The notes under the pieces: model-generated
Seen by the model: the letters and a program-made list of their open reading frames with translations, nothing else
The model's database searches: none
Told to the model about the DNA's origin: nothing
Virus record (IMG/VR): IMGVR_UViG_3300050821_010836
Span: 1 to 33,143 of that record
Source: a virus
DNA: 33,143 bases
Reading direction: 5' to 3' (one strand)
In this document: positions 1 through 5,573 of the stretch, in pieces
How the letters are laid out: the number at the start of each line of letters is the position of its first letter
Position numbering within the stretch: the stretch's first letter is position 1
Made by a program: the position numbers and the translations under genes

Positions 1-97
1 AATATCAAATAGAGAAATATTCACCCACAAGCTATAATTTCGGAGAAATATAATGATTAGAACTATTTTCGATTTTCTTATGCCGTTAATTGCCTTC
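1..97. repeat. Left copy of 97-bp terminal direct repeat (circular join)
   Basis: These 97 bases are identical to the last 97 bases of the window (33047-33143). The repeat covers the last codons of the gene at 32704-33099 and the first codons of the gene at 53-256, so reading straight through the join gives a continuous operon. The simplest reading is a circular or circularly permuted genome opened at an arbitrary point, with an assembly overlap of 97 bases. A true biological terminal repeat would not normally cut through the middle of an operon like this. Confidence 0.95.
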
Positions 98-256
98 TAT
101 GGCTTCTTCATGGCAGTTCAATACCCGATTGTTGCCGTTTTGGTTGTTTTGGCGATAATTGGTATTCTGGTGATATGGAATATCATCGACGCAATATTCT
201 CTGTAGGTAATTTTGCAGAAAGAATAATAAATCACATAGATAAGACAATTGATTAG
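53..256 (+). CDS. Small two-helix membrane protein, unknown function
   Basis: This encodes a 67-residue protein dominated by hydrophobic residues. Two likely membrane segments span about residues 4-21 and 25-45, followed by a charged tail ending HIDKTID. The ATG overlaps the TAA of the gene that ends at 33099 on the circular map (TAATG), with GGAG upstream, so it is the last gene of the nuclease operon (32236-33099). I do not recognise the family. Phage proteins of this size and topology include holin or antiholin-like proteins and superinfection-exclusion proteins, but its place after a nuclease gene, away from the lysis cassette, does not decide between them. Confidence 0.75.
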   Translation: MIRTIFDFLMPLIAFYGFFMAVQYPIVAVLVVLAIIGILVIWNIIDAIFSVGNFAERIINHIDKTID

Positions 257-263
257 TTAGTCA

Positions 264-300
264 TTGCCATCGGAATATCCACTTCGACACCTGATGGCAA
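264..300. terminator. Hairpin between convergent genes, possible terminator
   Basis: A perfect 8-bp inverted repeat (TTGCCATC at 264-271, GATGGCAA at 293-300) with a 21-base loop lies between two convergent genes, 53-256 (+) and 308-637 (-). Position suits a bidirectional terminator, but there is no clean T-run on either side, so termination is an inference. Confidence 0.4.
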
Positions 301-307
301 ATACTCA

Positions 308-637
308 CTATCTCGCAGACGATTTGCCTATTGTTTCGTCGATAGATTTCCAAGGTCTATAAGAAATATCTGGAGTCGTAGAAGGAATGGGTAAGTTGAG
401 GAAATCACCAAATAATTCCCTGCACCCAGGAAGAATACGATCTGTCATGAAAGGAGTCATTTGCTCTTCGAGAAGCTCAATCTTTTTCCGCTTCTCTTCG
501 TACTTTTCAGCTCGTTTCGACAGTATGAGAGCTCTCAAAGTTTCTCTCACATGGGGATTTGTTCCATCCAGTTTTACTTTGCTTTTTTTCTCAACCATTG
601 TGATAGCTTTGTCTACGTCTTTTTCCATGTTTTTCAT
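308..637 (-). CDS. Small charged helical protein, unknown
   Basis: From the ATG at 637 this encodes 109 residues; AGGA lies a few bases upstream of that codon. A longer reading starting at 670 lacks a ribosome site, so the shorter start is preferred. The protein is highly charged, and a Lys/Glu-rich helical stretch at about residues 40-52 (AEKYEEKRKKIELLEEQ region) looks like coiled coil. The C-terminal third is proline-rich and less structured. It lies downstream of the replication-initiator-like gene on the same strand, separated by a repeat-rich noncoding stretch. I do not recognise the family; a role in replication or its control is only suggested by the neighbourhood. Confidence 0.6.
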   Translation of the reverse strand: MKNMEKDVDKAITMVEKKSKVKLDGTNPHVRETLRALILSKRAEKYEEKRKKIELLEEQMTPFMTDRILPGCRELFGDFLNLPIPSTTPDISYRPWKSIDETIGKSSAR

Positions 638-689
638 TTTTTGATCCTGTTGCCTAAGGTTAAGATGCATGAGTAGAGAAAGATTAACT

Positions 690-915
690 ATTTGTAAAGT
701 GAGAATTACGGTTTACAGCAAAAATAATCTAGTTATAATAAAGATAGACTGGCATGCGCTGTTTCTTCCCGAAGTTAATAGCCTCAATATTCTTTTGCCT
801 AAGGATGTCGTTTTAGCATGTCAGTCTTTACTTTTACCATCACTGCTCTATATCAATACCGACTGGCACTTCCTTTGGGAATTTTGATTAGCGGTAAGTA
901 TGGTGTGCCAGTCAC
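690..915. other. Repeat-bearing noncoding region, candidate replication origin
   Basis: The 284-bp gap 638-921 holds no convincing gene. It has an AT-rich stretch (about 698-746) followed by four copies of an 8-base box, GACTGGCA: plus strand at 747-754 and 861-868, minus strand at 906-913, and minus strand at 820-827 with one change (GACTGACA). The first two share a longer form, AGACTGrCATGC. The copies form two inverted pairs. Repeated boxes beside an AT-rich stretch and next to a Rep-like gene are typical of an iteron-type origin, but they could also be sites for the resolvase or a repressor. No clear DnaA box was seen. Confidence 0.45.
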
Positions 916-921
916 TCTAAA

Positions 922-2142
922 TTACACAGAAGAACAATTCACGCTGAGTCCTGCTAATTTTCTCTCAAGTATATCATCCTCATGCATTTTATTGATCCTG
1001 GACATAATCTGGTCTGCTTCAGTTCGCTTGCTTTCTTGCAAACCGAGACGCACATACTGGGTTATTAGTGAAGCTGAGATTTTCTCATTATCCTTGTTGA
1101 ACCAACAATAACGCCTGCTTTCCGGAGGTTTAGTAGAACCTCTATCTCCCCTGATGACAATGTCTGGCTCTTGATAAGGTTGATAAGATTGATTGTTACT
1201 CACTTTGTATCCTGTTAAATGCCATTTTTCTTTGATTAATTTTGGAACGTATTGTTTTTGCAGTATATTTAGCAGATTTGACCGAGTTGAACTCCTCACC
1301 CAACCGATGCATTGCATGCTTCTTTCCTGAAATCTTCTGAATTCGAATGGTATTCGACCCATGCTCACTCCGGCAGAGAAGAAAATCTTATCAACAGACG
1401 AGTCCTGATAGAGATCATTCACCGAAATAATCTTCTCAAAATGACAAGTTTGCTTTTTCGATCTTTGGGAAACCTTATAATTACTTGTTATAGGTTTTAT
1501 AGGTATAGAAGGGTTTTTTAATGTCTGCTCAATTTTTTTGGCGGCAAAGTTCTTGGTTAGAATCCTTTTGTCGCCCTTCAATACGCTCATGAGGTAGGTA
1601 GGAGTGATGCCCATCTGCCAGAGAAGATCGTAGTTTAGGCTCCAGCAACGAGTGTTGTCGCGCTTACCTGCGCCAAAACGCTTTTTGATCTCATTAGGTG
1701 CTTCTTCCTTGATGAGTATTCCCAGTTTTACCAGCTTCTCGAAGTCGCGTCTTATGGTGCTCATGGAAAGGTTCAATGCGCTGAGGTGGTAAGAAGAGAA
1801 CTTCTTATAGCTTGAGTAAATAGCGGAACCGTTGTTGCGCTCCTGCTGGTTATGGAGATGTGCAACCTCAAATGCCAATCTTTTGCACCCGAGAAGTAGC
1901 ATCAAGTTGCCGCGATAGTCACAAGGAACATCTTTTCCCTTCCGGTGGTAATCTTTCTTGCTCTTCCATTCACGCTTATCTGTAGAGCTTAAACAATCAG
2001 TTGCAAACAAATCTTGAGGAATTAGATTCGCTTTTTGTTGTTGACAGTGTTGGGGGAGGGATGTATACAATTGAAGATATTCTTTTTCTCGCTGGAAAAA
2101 TAATATGTATATATCGGGTTGGCGCCCATATGATATATACAC
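922..2142 (-). CDS. Winged-helix replication-initiator-like protein
   Basis: This encodes up to 406 residues. Residues about 85-170 look like a winged-helix DNA-binding domain: a helix (LAFEVAHLHNQ), then a helix-turn-helix around LSMSTIRRDFEKLVKLGIL (125-143), then a basic wing (KKRFGAGKRDN). A basic central and C-terminal part carries WHLTGYKV and tryptophan/arginine-rich stretches. The layout resembles plasmid Rep proteins and phage O-like initiators, but I cannot name a family. The start is uncertain: the longest frame begins with GTG at 2142 without a ribosome site, just after a short leader ORF (2159-2251) that has a strong one. Translational coupling, or a start further downstream, is possible. 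Its neighbours are recombination genes upstream and a repeat-rich noncoding region downstream. Confidence 0.55.
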   Translation of the reverse strand: MYISYGRQPDIYILFFQREKEYLQLYTSLPQHCQQQKANLIPQDLFATDCLSSTDKREWKSKKDYHRKGKDVPCDYRGNLMLLLGCKRLAFEVAHLHNQQERNNGSAIYSSYKKFSSYHLSALNLSMSTIRRDFEKLVKLGILIKEEAPNEIKKRFGAGKRDNTRCWSLNYDLLWQMGITPTYLMSVLKGDKRILTKNFAAKKIEQTLKNPSIPIKPITSNYKVSQRSKKQTCHFEKIISVNDLYQDSSVDKIFFSAGVSMGRIPFEFRRFQERSMQCIGWVRSSTRSNLLNILQKQYVPKLIKEKWHLTGYKVSNNQSYQPYQEPDIVIRGDRGSTKPPESRRYCWFNKDNEKISASLITQYVRLGLQESKRTEADQIMSRINKMHEDDILERKLAGLSVNCSSV

Positions 2143-2158
2143 GGTGAATTTTATTTTG

Positions 2159-2251
2159 TTAGATACTAGGTATTAATTTAGATATCATCTTTTTAAAAGA
2201 GCGTCTAACAAAATAATACTTTATATGGGCTAAACAGGTAAGTGGATTCAT
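2159..2251 (-). CDS. 30-residue leader ORF upstream of the Rep-like gene
   Basis: An ATG at 2251 preceded by TTAGGAGATAGG opens a 30-codon frame ending in TAA 17 bases before the GTG of the Rep-like gene. The peptide is basic (FVRRSFKKMISK in its middle). The 15-mer TTAGGAGATAGGATG covering the ribosome site and start is identical to that of the annealing-protein gene at 3501, which argues that this start is really used. The Rep-like gene has no ribosome site of its own, so this ORF may couple or attenuate Rep translation. It could equally be a small functional protein. No family is recognised. Confidence 0.5.
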   Translation of the reverse strand: MNPLTCLAHIKYYFVRRSFKKMISKLIPSI

Positions 2252-2291
2252 CCTATCTCCTAAGTTAGCATATCTATTTCTTGCTTAGTTC

Positions 2292-2346
2292 ATTGTGCGT
2301 GACAGCGTGTATTCTTACATAAGATTTACACGCTGTCTAGCGCAAT
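2292..2346. repeat. Long inverted repeat upstream of Rep-like gene
   Basis: The arms at 2292-2311 and 2327-2346 match in inverted orientation at 17 of 20 positions, with a perfect 11-bp core (GACAGCGTGTA, 2301-2311; TACACGCTGTC, 2327-2337). The 15-base centre contains a second small palindrome (TCTTA-CA-TAAGA). Further GACAG boxes follow at 2399-2403 (plus), 2411-2415 and 2423-2427 (minus). The location upstream of the Rep-like operon fits an origin element, an autoregulatory operator or a crossover site for the serine recombinase. The sequence alone does not separate these. Confidence 0.7.
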
Positions 2347-2415
2347 CTTCATGTGTATACGAATAATTATAATCACGTTTAAGACTTGGGACTGCCTAGA
2401 CAGATCAAAACTGTC

Positions 2416-2490
2416 CTATTGTCTGTCTTTATAGTGATGCATCATATAAGCTATAGCACAGAGTAACAGGGCTAAAAGAAATCCTTCCAC
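2416..2490 (-). CDS. 24-residue membrane micro-protein
   Basis: Immediately after the stop of the HTH gene at 2492, an unusually strong ribosome site (AAGGAGG) lies six bases before a GTG at 2490. The frame is 24 codons. It has an acidic start, about 15 hydrophobic residues (FLLALLLCAIAYMM) and a charged tail (HHYKDRQ), which fits a single-pass membrane peptide. Such micro-proteins are easily missed because of length and the GTG start. Function is unknown; proximity to the excisionase-like gene suggests co-transcription with it. Confidence 0.5.
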   Translation of the reverse strand: MEGFLLALLLCAIAYMMHHYKDRQ

Positions 2491-2491
2491 A

Positions 2492-2704
2492 CTAATCCTC
2501 CTTAGAAGCAGCACTTATCCTACTTACCCCGATAAAGTCGTCTAGATCTTTTTTAGAATACCGCGTGGGCGCATTACGACCATCGCCTAATTTTACAAAT
2601 TTGGGTCCAACACCCTTAAAAGCCCAAGTATTGAGCAATCCGTATCTGATATTCAAATATTCTGCTGCTTGTTTCCTAGTCAATAGGACTGGCATATCTT
2701 CCAT
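2492..2704 (-). CDS. Excisionase-like helix-turn-helix DNA-binding protein
   Basis: This is a 70-residue protein of the HTH_17/MerR-like excisionase type. It opens with LLTRKQAAEYLNI, the first two helices of that fold, continues with a turn and a wing (GPKFVKLGDGRNAPTRYSKKDLDDFI), and ends in a short charged tail. Members of this group bind DNA as phage Xis or AlpA-type regulators. The ATG overlaps the stop of the annealing-protein gene (TAATG), so the two are co-translated. There is no tyrosine integrase in this genome for it to partner. A role as transcriptional regulator, or as architectural partner for the serine recombinase or Rep, is therefore more likely than classical excision. Confidence 0.8.
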   Translation of the reverse strand: MEDMPVLLTRKQAAEYLNIRYGLLNTWAFKGVGPKFVKLGDGRNAPTRYSKKDLDDFIGVSRISAASKED

Positions 2705-3501
2705 TACATACCCAATTCTTGTGGTTGATCATCCATTAGCACTGGTGCCATGGGCTTAAAACGTTCTTCTAAAGGAACATTGTACTTACTCTCCATCATC
2801 TCCACCTCTTGCTCCCGTTTGCGTGACATTTCTGCCAGTTGAGAAGCAATGCGAGGAGCACTTTTAGCGAACAATGTGAGCTCTTGCTTGTGATCTTCTT
2901 TCCATTCTTTGTATTCGTTCAGACTATCTTCGCCGATAATCGCCTCTATCTTCCCGCGAATATAAGAATGCGCGGCCGCGAAGTTCATTTCTACATCATC
3001 TAACTTGAATGTATCAGCTTCAGCAGGAGTCACGTCCTTTATAGTTTCAACCTCAGTTTCATCTAACATTCCCAAACCGACAATACCTAGAGTGGCTCGC
3101 CTTATAGCTTTGGTTTCTGCCTTCAAATAGGCGTTGACTAACGCGTCACCCTTCAAGCCCTGAATTGCTGCTCCGCCAGTAGCTGTATGCAGCCTACCAG
3201 AAGCATCAGAGGCATCGACAGTCACAAGTACTATGCCGTCCTTATCGCGCTCTCTCATATTCATGATGCTGACATTGTGAATCTTGCGCAATTGATCAGT
3301 GGCATCCTTTCTGGCATATAAAGTGAGTTTGCCGTTCAATGTTATGTATTCAAAAGGCTTAGTCAAAGGATTGAGCCCCAGTGAATCACACAGTTTGTTG
3401 TAATAATCGAGTCGTTGATCTGGACTCAGCGCACTTAAATTGCCCGACACCAGAACTTGCTCCAATGCAGTGGCATTATTCCTATTAGCTATACTAGTCA
3501 T
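2704..3501 (-). CDS. RecT/Bet-like single-strand annealing protein
   Basis: This is a 265-residue protein. Residues 30-75 (LDYYNKLCDSLGLNPLTKPF, then LTLYARKDATDQLRK) and residues 127-150 (LKAETKAIRRATLGIVGLGM, then LDETEVE) are the hallmarks of the phage single-strand annealing proteins grouped with RecT/Red-beta. The C-terminal 100 residues are charged and helical. It would anneal complementary strands during phage recombination or replication. No partner 5'-3' exonuclease of the lambda Exo or RecE type was recognised; the small VRR-NUC-like nuclease at 32236 is a possible partner. The ATG has a strong ribosome site (AGGAG, then ATAGG) and a promoter just upstream. It is the first gene of the minus-strand recombination/replication operon. 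Confidence 0.7.
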   Translation of the reverse strand: MTSIANRNNATALEQVLVSGNLSALSPDQRLDYYNKLCDSLGLNPLTKPFEYITLNGKLTLYARKDATDQLRKIHNVSIMNMRERDKDGIVLVTVDASDASGRLHTATGGAAIQGLKGDALVNAYLKAETKAIRRATLGIVGLGMLDETEVETIKDVTPAEADTFKLDDVEMNFAAAHSYIRGKIEAIIGEDSLNEYKEWKEDHKQELTLFAKSAPRIASQLAEMSRKREQEVEMMESKYNVPLEERFKPMAPVLMDDQPQELGM

Positions 3502-3531
3502 CCTATCTCCTAAATATGATACTGTGAGAAT

Positions 3532-3560
3532 AGTATAGTGTAAAAGAGAATTAAAAGCAA
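3532..3560 (-). promoter_or_regulatory. Promoter of the recombination/replication operon
   Basis: On the minus strand, TTGCTT (3560-3555), a 17-base spacer and TATACT (3537-3532) lie just upstream of the ribosome site of the annealing-protein gene. Hexamers and spacing fit sigma70. Confidence 0.6.
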
Positions 3561-3858
3561 CTACTAAATATCAAAAGGAATAAGAAAATGCCAATAATCA
3601 AGCATTACCTGGCGGTAGAATAAGCGCAAACCGTGTCTACGGAGGACGACAACGTATACTAAATGGCCTGCGCTATGAGGTAATAATATGAGAATAATGG
3701 ATTTTGTCTATAAGGATCGAGTGAATCACCTCTAGGATAGTTACAATGGCTACCCCAATATCAAATTGGGGGTTTACTCGCCTTTTAGTTATATGCCAAT
3801 AAGTGGCCGGTTATTGTCTATTCTCCATATTATTCTGTATACAAACGAATAATTATCG
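3561..3858. other. Long intergenic stretch: micro-ORFs and a hairpin only
   Basis: No convincing gene lies between the divergent annealing-protein and 3921 genes. On the plus strand there are two micro-ORFs, an 11-codon frame at 3588-3623 (AAGGA upstream) and a 15-codon frame at 3688-3735 (GAGG upstream). They are followed by a perfect 7-bp hairpin, CCCCAAT (3753-3759) and ATTGGGG (3765-3771), with a 5-base loop. The hairpin is followed by GTTTACTCGCCTTTT, so it is at best a weak terminator. The decamer ATGCCAATAA occurs twice (from 3588 and near 3793). A small RNA or a regulatory leader is possible. Confidence 0.35.
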
Positions 3859-3864
3859 TATAAT
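3837..3864 (+). promoter_or_regulatory. Likely promoter/operator of the resolvase operon
   Basis: A perfect TATAAT at 3859-3864 lies 57 bases before the TTG start at 3921. Upstream, GTATAC-AAAC-GAATAATTAT (3837-3856) closely matches GTATAC-GAATAATTAT at 2355-2370 near the Rep-like gene, so the two may be sites for the same regulator. No good -35 hexamer was seen, which would fit an activator-dependent promoter. Confidence 0.4.
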
Positions 3865-3920
3865 GTCCAAAAACACACGCACTATCATACTTCAGTTAAT
3901 ATACGTTTGTTGGAGGGATT

Positions 3921-4241
3921 TTGTCTTCATCTTTGACTGGGAGGCATCTTAGCTTCGTTAAAATGTTCCGAACACACTTCGATCATTATATTCGCAGGAA
4001 TTTCGAAGTGGATTATCTTACAAGAGAAGATCTTGTCGCTAGATTAGCACGATTAGCGCGTCAGATCAACTTTGAAAGATTTTCCGAACTCAATGTGGAT
4101 CATGGGATGTATATGATCAATTATTTCATGTACTTAAAGATGGATATGAAAGTAAAGGATGAAGTCAAATTTGATATAGATGAAAAATTATGGGAATGCT
4201 TTGGGCACACTTTTAAGGAAATGACAGGATACACATTATGA
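3921..4241 (+). CDS. Small helical protein in the resolvase operon, unknown
   Basis: This encodes a 106-residue protein. The start is a TTG at 3921 with a strong GGAGGG five bases upstream; no ATG nearby has a comparable site. The sequence is predicted mostly helical, with a basic-rich segment (LTREDLVARLARLARQINFERF, about residues 34-55) and an aromatic/methionine-rich segment (MYMINYFMYLKMDMK, 63-77). No family is recognised. Its stop overlaps the ATG of the membrane gene at 4238 (ATGA), and that gene in turn overlaps the resolvase start. The three are therefore one translationally coupled operon, and the protein may work with one of the other two. Confidence 0.65.
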   Translation: MSSSLTGRHLSFVKMFRTHFDHYIRRNFEVDYLTREDLVARLARLARQINFERFSELNVDHGMYMINYFMYLKMDMKVKDEVKFDIDEKLWECFGHTFKEMTGYTL

Positions 4242-4405
4242 TAGAGGAATTTTCCGCTAAACTCATTTATTTGCTCTTAGGAATATTGGTTGGATGGGTC
4301 ACCACAGTTGGAATTTATCAGAAATATCTATTCCTGACCAACAAAAGGATGGATGAAATATCCGTACAAGTGAAAAGACTGAGTCGATCGAGAGTGTGGA
4401 AATAA
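4238..4405 (+). CDS. 55-residue single-pass membrane protein
   Basis: The frame runs from ATG at 4238, overlapping the previous stop as ATGA, to a TAA that overlaps the resolvase ATG as TAATG. After an acidic start the protein has one strong membrane segment (LIYLLLGILVGWVTTVGIY, about residues 9-27) and then a basic, helical C-terminal tail (ISVQVKRLSRSRVWK). The topology suggests an N-terminal anchor with a short cytoplasmic or periplasmic coiled tail. No family is recognised. The tight coupling on both sides is the best evidence that it is real. Confidence 0.65.
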   Translation: MIEEFSAKLIYLLLGILVGWVTTVGIYQKYLFLTNKRMDEISVQVKRLSRSRVWK

Positions 4406-5040
4406 TGTCGAATATTGTTGTTGGTTATGCACGCATATCTACAGGTGATCAGACACTTAATCTGCAATTAGATGCCCTGGAAAAGGCAGGCTGCCATAAA
4501 ATTTTCACAGATCAGTGCAGTGGTGCAAAAGATAAACGCCCTGGCTTGGATGCTGCCTTAGACCAGCTGCGCCCTGGGGATACTCTGGTCGTGTGGAAAT
4601 TAGACAGACTAGGACGCAGCGCACAGAAATTAGTAACCCTAATGAACGAGTTCAATGATGACAACATCTGCTTCAAAAGCCTCACTGATGGTATTGATAC
4701 CACTACTTCTATGGGTAAGCTCATTTATACTATCATGGCAGCATTTGCAGAGAACGAACGAAATCTCATTGTCGAACGTACAAGAGCCGGTATTAATGCG
4801 GCCAGGGCTAGGGGAAATGTCGGAGGAAGGCCGGAGATTCTAGCCAAAACTGATATTCCTATATTCAAATCAATGTTCATGAATAGGGAAATAACCATCA
4901 GGCACATAGCTGAGTACTTTAAGATGAGCCCTTCTTGTGTTTATTACACTGCCACGAAACTCGGCGTGTCTTCGTCTCAAAGAAAACTTCCTAATGAAAC
5001 TTCTATCATAGATATCAATCCTTCTGCTTTAGCCTCGTAG
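4405..5040 (+). CDS. Serine recombinase, resolvase/invertase family
   Basis: This is a 211-residue Tn3-type small serine recombinase. The catalytic domain has the GYARIST signature (R10, nucleophile S12), WKLDRLGRS (R68, R71), and the long E-helix around AAFAENERNLIVERTRAG. It is followed by ARGNVGGRP and a C-terminal helix-turn-helix (ITIRHIAEYFKMSPSCVYYTATKLG). These enzymes cut and rejoin DNA between two short sites to resolve dimers or invert segments. They are not large integrases. The ATG at 4405 overlaps the preceding stop; an in-frame GTG three codons earlier lies inside the upstream gene. In this phage it could resolve genome multimers, as Cre does in P1, or invert a fibre-gene segment. 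No obvious invertible fibre cassette was found, so resolution is favoured. Confidence 0.92.
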   Translation: MSNIVVGYARISTGDQTLNLQLDALEKAGCHKIFTDQCSGAKDKRPGLDAALDQLRPGDTLVVWKLDRLGRSAQKLVTLMNEFNDDNICFKSLTDGIDTTTSMGKLIYTIMAAFAENERNLIVERTRAGINAARARGNVGGRPEILAKTDIPIFKSMFMNREITIRHIAEYFKMSPSCVYYTATKLGVSSSQRKLPNETSIIDINPSALAS

Positions 5041-5209
5041 AGCGAGTATCCGCAATAAACTTATCTATAAGTATAGATATGAAATTGGAAATGCTTCTAT
5101 ATTCCATTTTAGCAAAACGTTTGATCTCTTCTACCTTGTGTTTTTCCACTCGGCAGGACAACACTGTCAGATGATTTTTGTCCAGTTCGTCATACATAAT
5201 ACACCACAC
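5015..5209 (-). CDS. Ribbon-helix-helix transcriptional regulator
   Basis: This is a 64-residue protein. The core reads HLTVLSCRVEKHKVEEIKRFAKMEYRSISNFISILIDKFI, given here as motifs: a beta strand (LTVLSCRV), helix A (HKVEEIKRFAKM), the turn (RSIS) and helix B (NFISILIDKFI). This is the Arc/CopG-type ribbon-helix-helix pattern, a dimeric repressor fold. AGAGGG lies eight bases before the ATG. Its 3' end overlaps the resolvase 3' end by 26 bp on the opposite strand. Its -10 box (5239-5234) is overlapped by an ATTGCAAT palindrome, consistent with autorepression. The same palindrome recurs at other promoters, so this is the best candidate for a genome-wide regulator. Confidence 0.7.
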   Translation of the reverse strand: MWCIMYDELDKNHLTVLSCRVEKHKVEEIKRFAKMEYRSISNFISILIDKFIADTRSTRLKQKD

Positions 5210-5227
5210 ATAAAAATTACCCTCTGG

Positions 5228-5293
5228 ATTGCAATTATAATGAATTTTTGCAATCTACAGTATACAATCGACTATAGAGGTGTTAATTGCAAT
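5228..5293. promoter_or_regulatory. Divergent promoter/operator region with three TTGCAAT boxes
   Basis: Between the RHH gene (minus) and the lysis cassette (plus) lie ATTGCAAT at 5228-5235, TTGCAAT at 5248-5254 and ATTGCAAT at 5286-5293. A perfect minus-strand TATAAT at 5239-5234 serves the RHH gene, with two boxes flanking it. On the plus strand, TATAGA at 5273-5278 with TTGCAA 19 bases upstream may serve the lysis genes. Boxes that overlap or flank -10 elements fit a repressor operator. Confidence 0.6.
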
Positions 5294-5309
5294 CAAAAAG
5301 GGTAAAACT

Positions 5310-5573
5310 ATGCTTCCAAGTCAAAAAATAGAGCCGGTTAGGATATTTACGCACAATGCCAAAAGCTCTAAGTTGCTATTAAAAGCAGTGAGCTGCTTAT
5401 TCGGTGTAATTCTTGTCATCTGCGGATTCCTTTTTTCCAATTTCTATGGAGAATTCAAGGATCTTGAAGGCCAAGTCAATTTACTAGAACATAATTTTGA
5501 TACCCTCAAAGCAGAATTTAATATGCTTGTAAATCCCCTGGGTCACCCAGCAATATATGAGCCAGAAGCATGA
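5310..5573 (+). CDS. Membrane-anchored coiled-coil lysis-cassette protein
   Basis: From the ATG at 5310 (AGGG eight bases upstream) this is an 87-residue protein; an earlier in-frame GTG at 5280 has no ribosome site. It has a basic N-terminus, one membrane segment (AVSCLFGVILVICGFLFSNF, about residues 26-45) and a heptad-like tail (FKDLEGQVNLLEHNFDTLKAEFNMLV), then a proline-rich end. A single anchor plus a periplasmic coiled coil resembles an i-spanin (Rz) or an antiholin. Its stop overlaps the holin start as ATGA. No o-spanin lipoprotein was found, so the exact role in lysis is inferred from position. Confidence 0.65.
   Translation: MLPSQKIEPVRIFTHNAKSSKLLLKAVSCLFGVILVICGFLFSNFYGEFKDLEGQVNLLEHNFDTLKAEFNMLVNPLGHPAIYEPEA

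Noticed and set aside
387-676. Plus-strand frames of 71 and 85 codons opposite the 308-637 gene
   Set aside because: They are rich in Phe/Ser/Leu as expected from the antisense of a Lys/Glu-rich gene; the minus-strand protein has a ribosome site and better composition.
669-1111. Overlapping plus-strand frames in and beside the gap after the Rep-like gene
   Set aside because: No ribosome sites, implausible composition, and they run through the repeat boxes and into the antisense of the Rep-like gene.
2492-2704. Classical excisionase paired with an integrase
   Set aside because: No tyrosine integrase or attachment-site core was found anywhere in the circle, so a regulatory role is preferred.
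4405-5040. Fibre-switching invertase role for the serine recombinase
   Set aside because: No inverted crossover-like sites bracketing part of a fibre gene were found, and the gene is 4 kb or more from the fibres; dimer resolution is the simpler reading.
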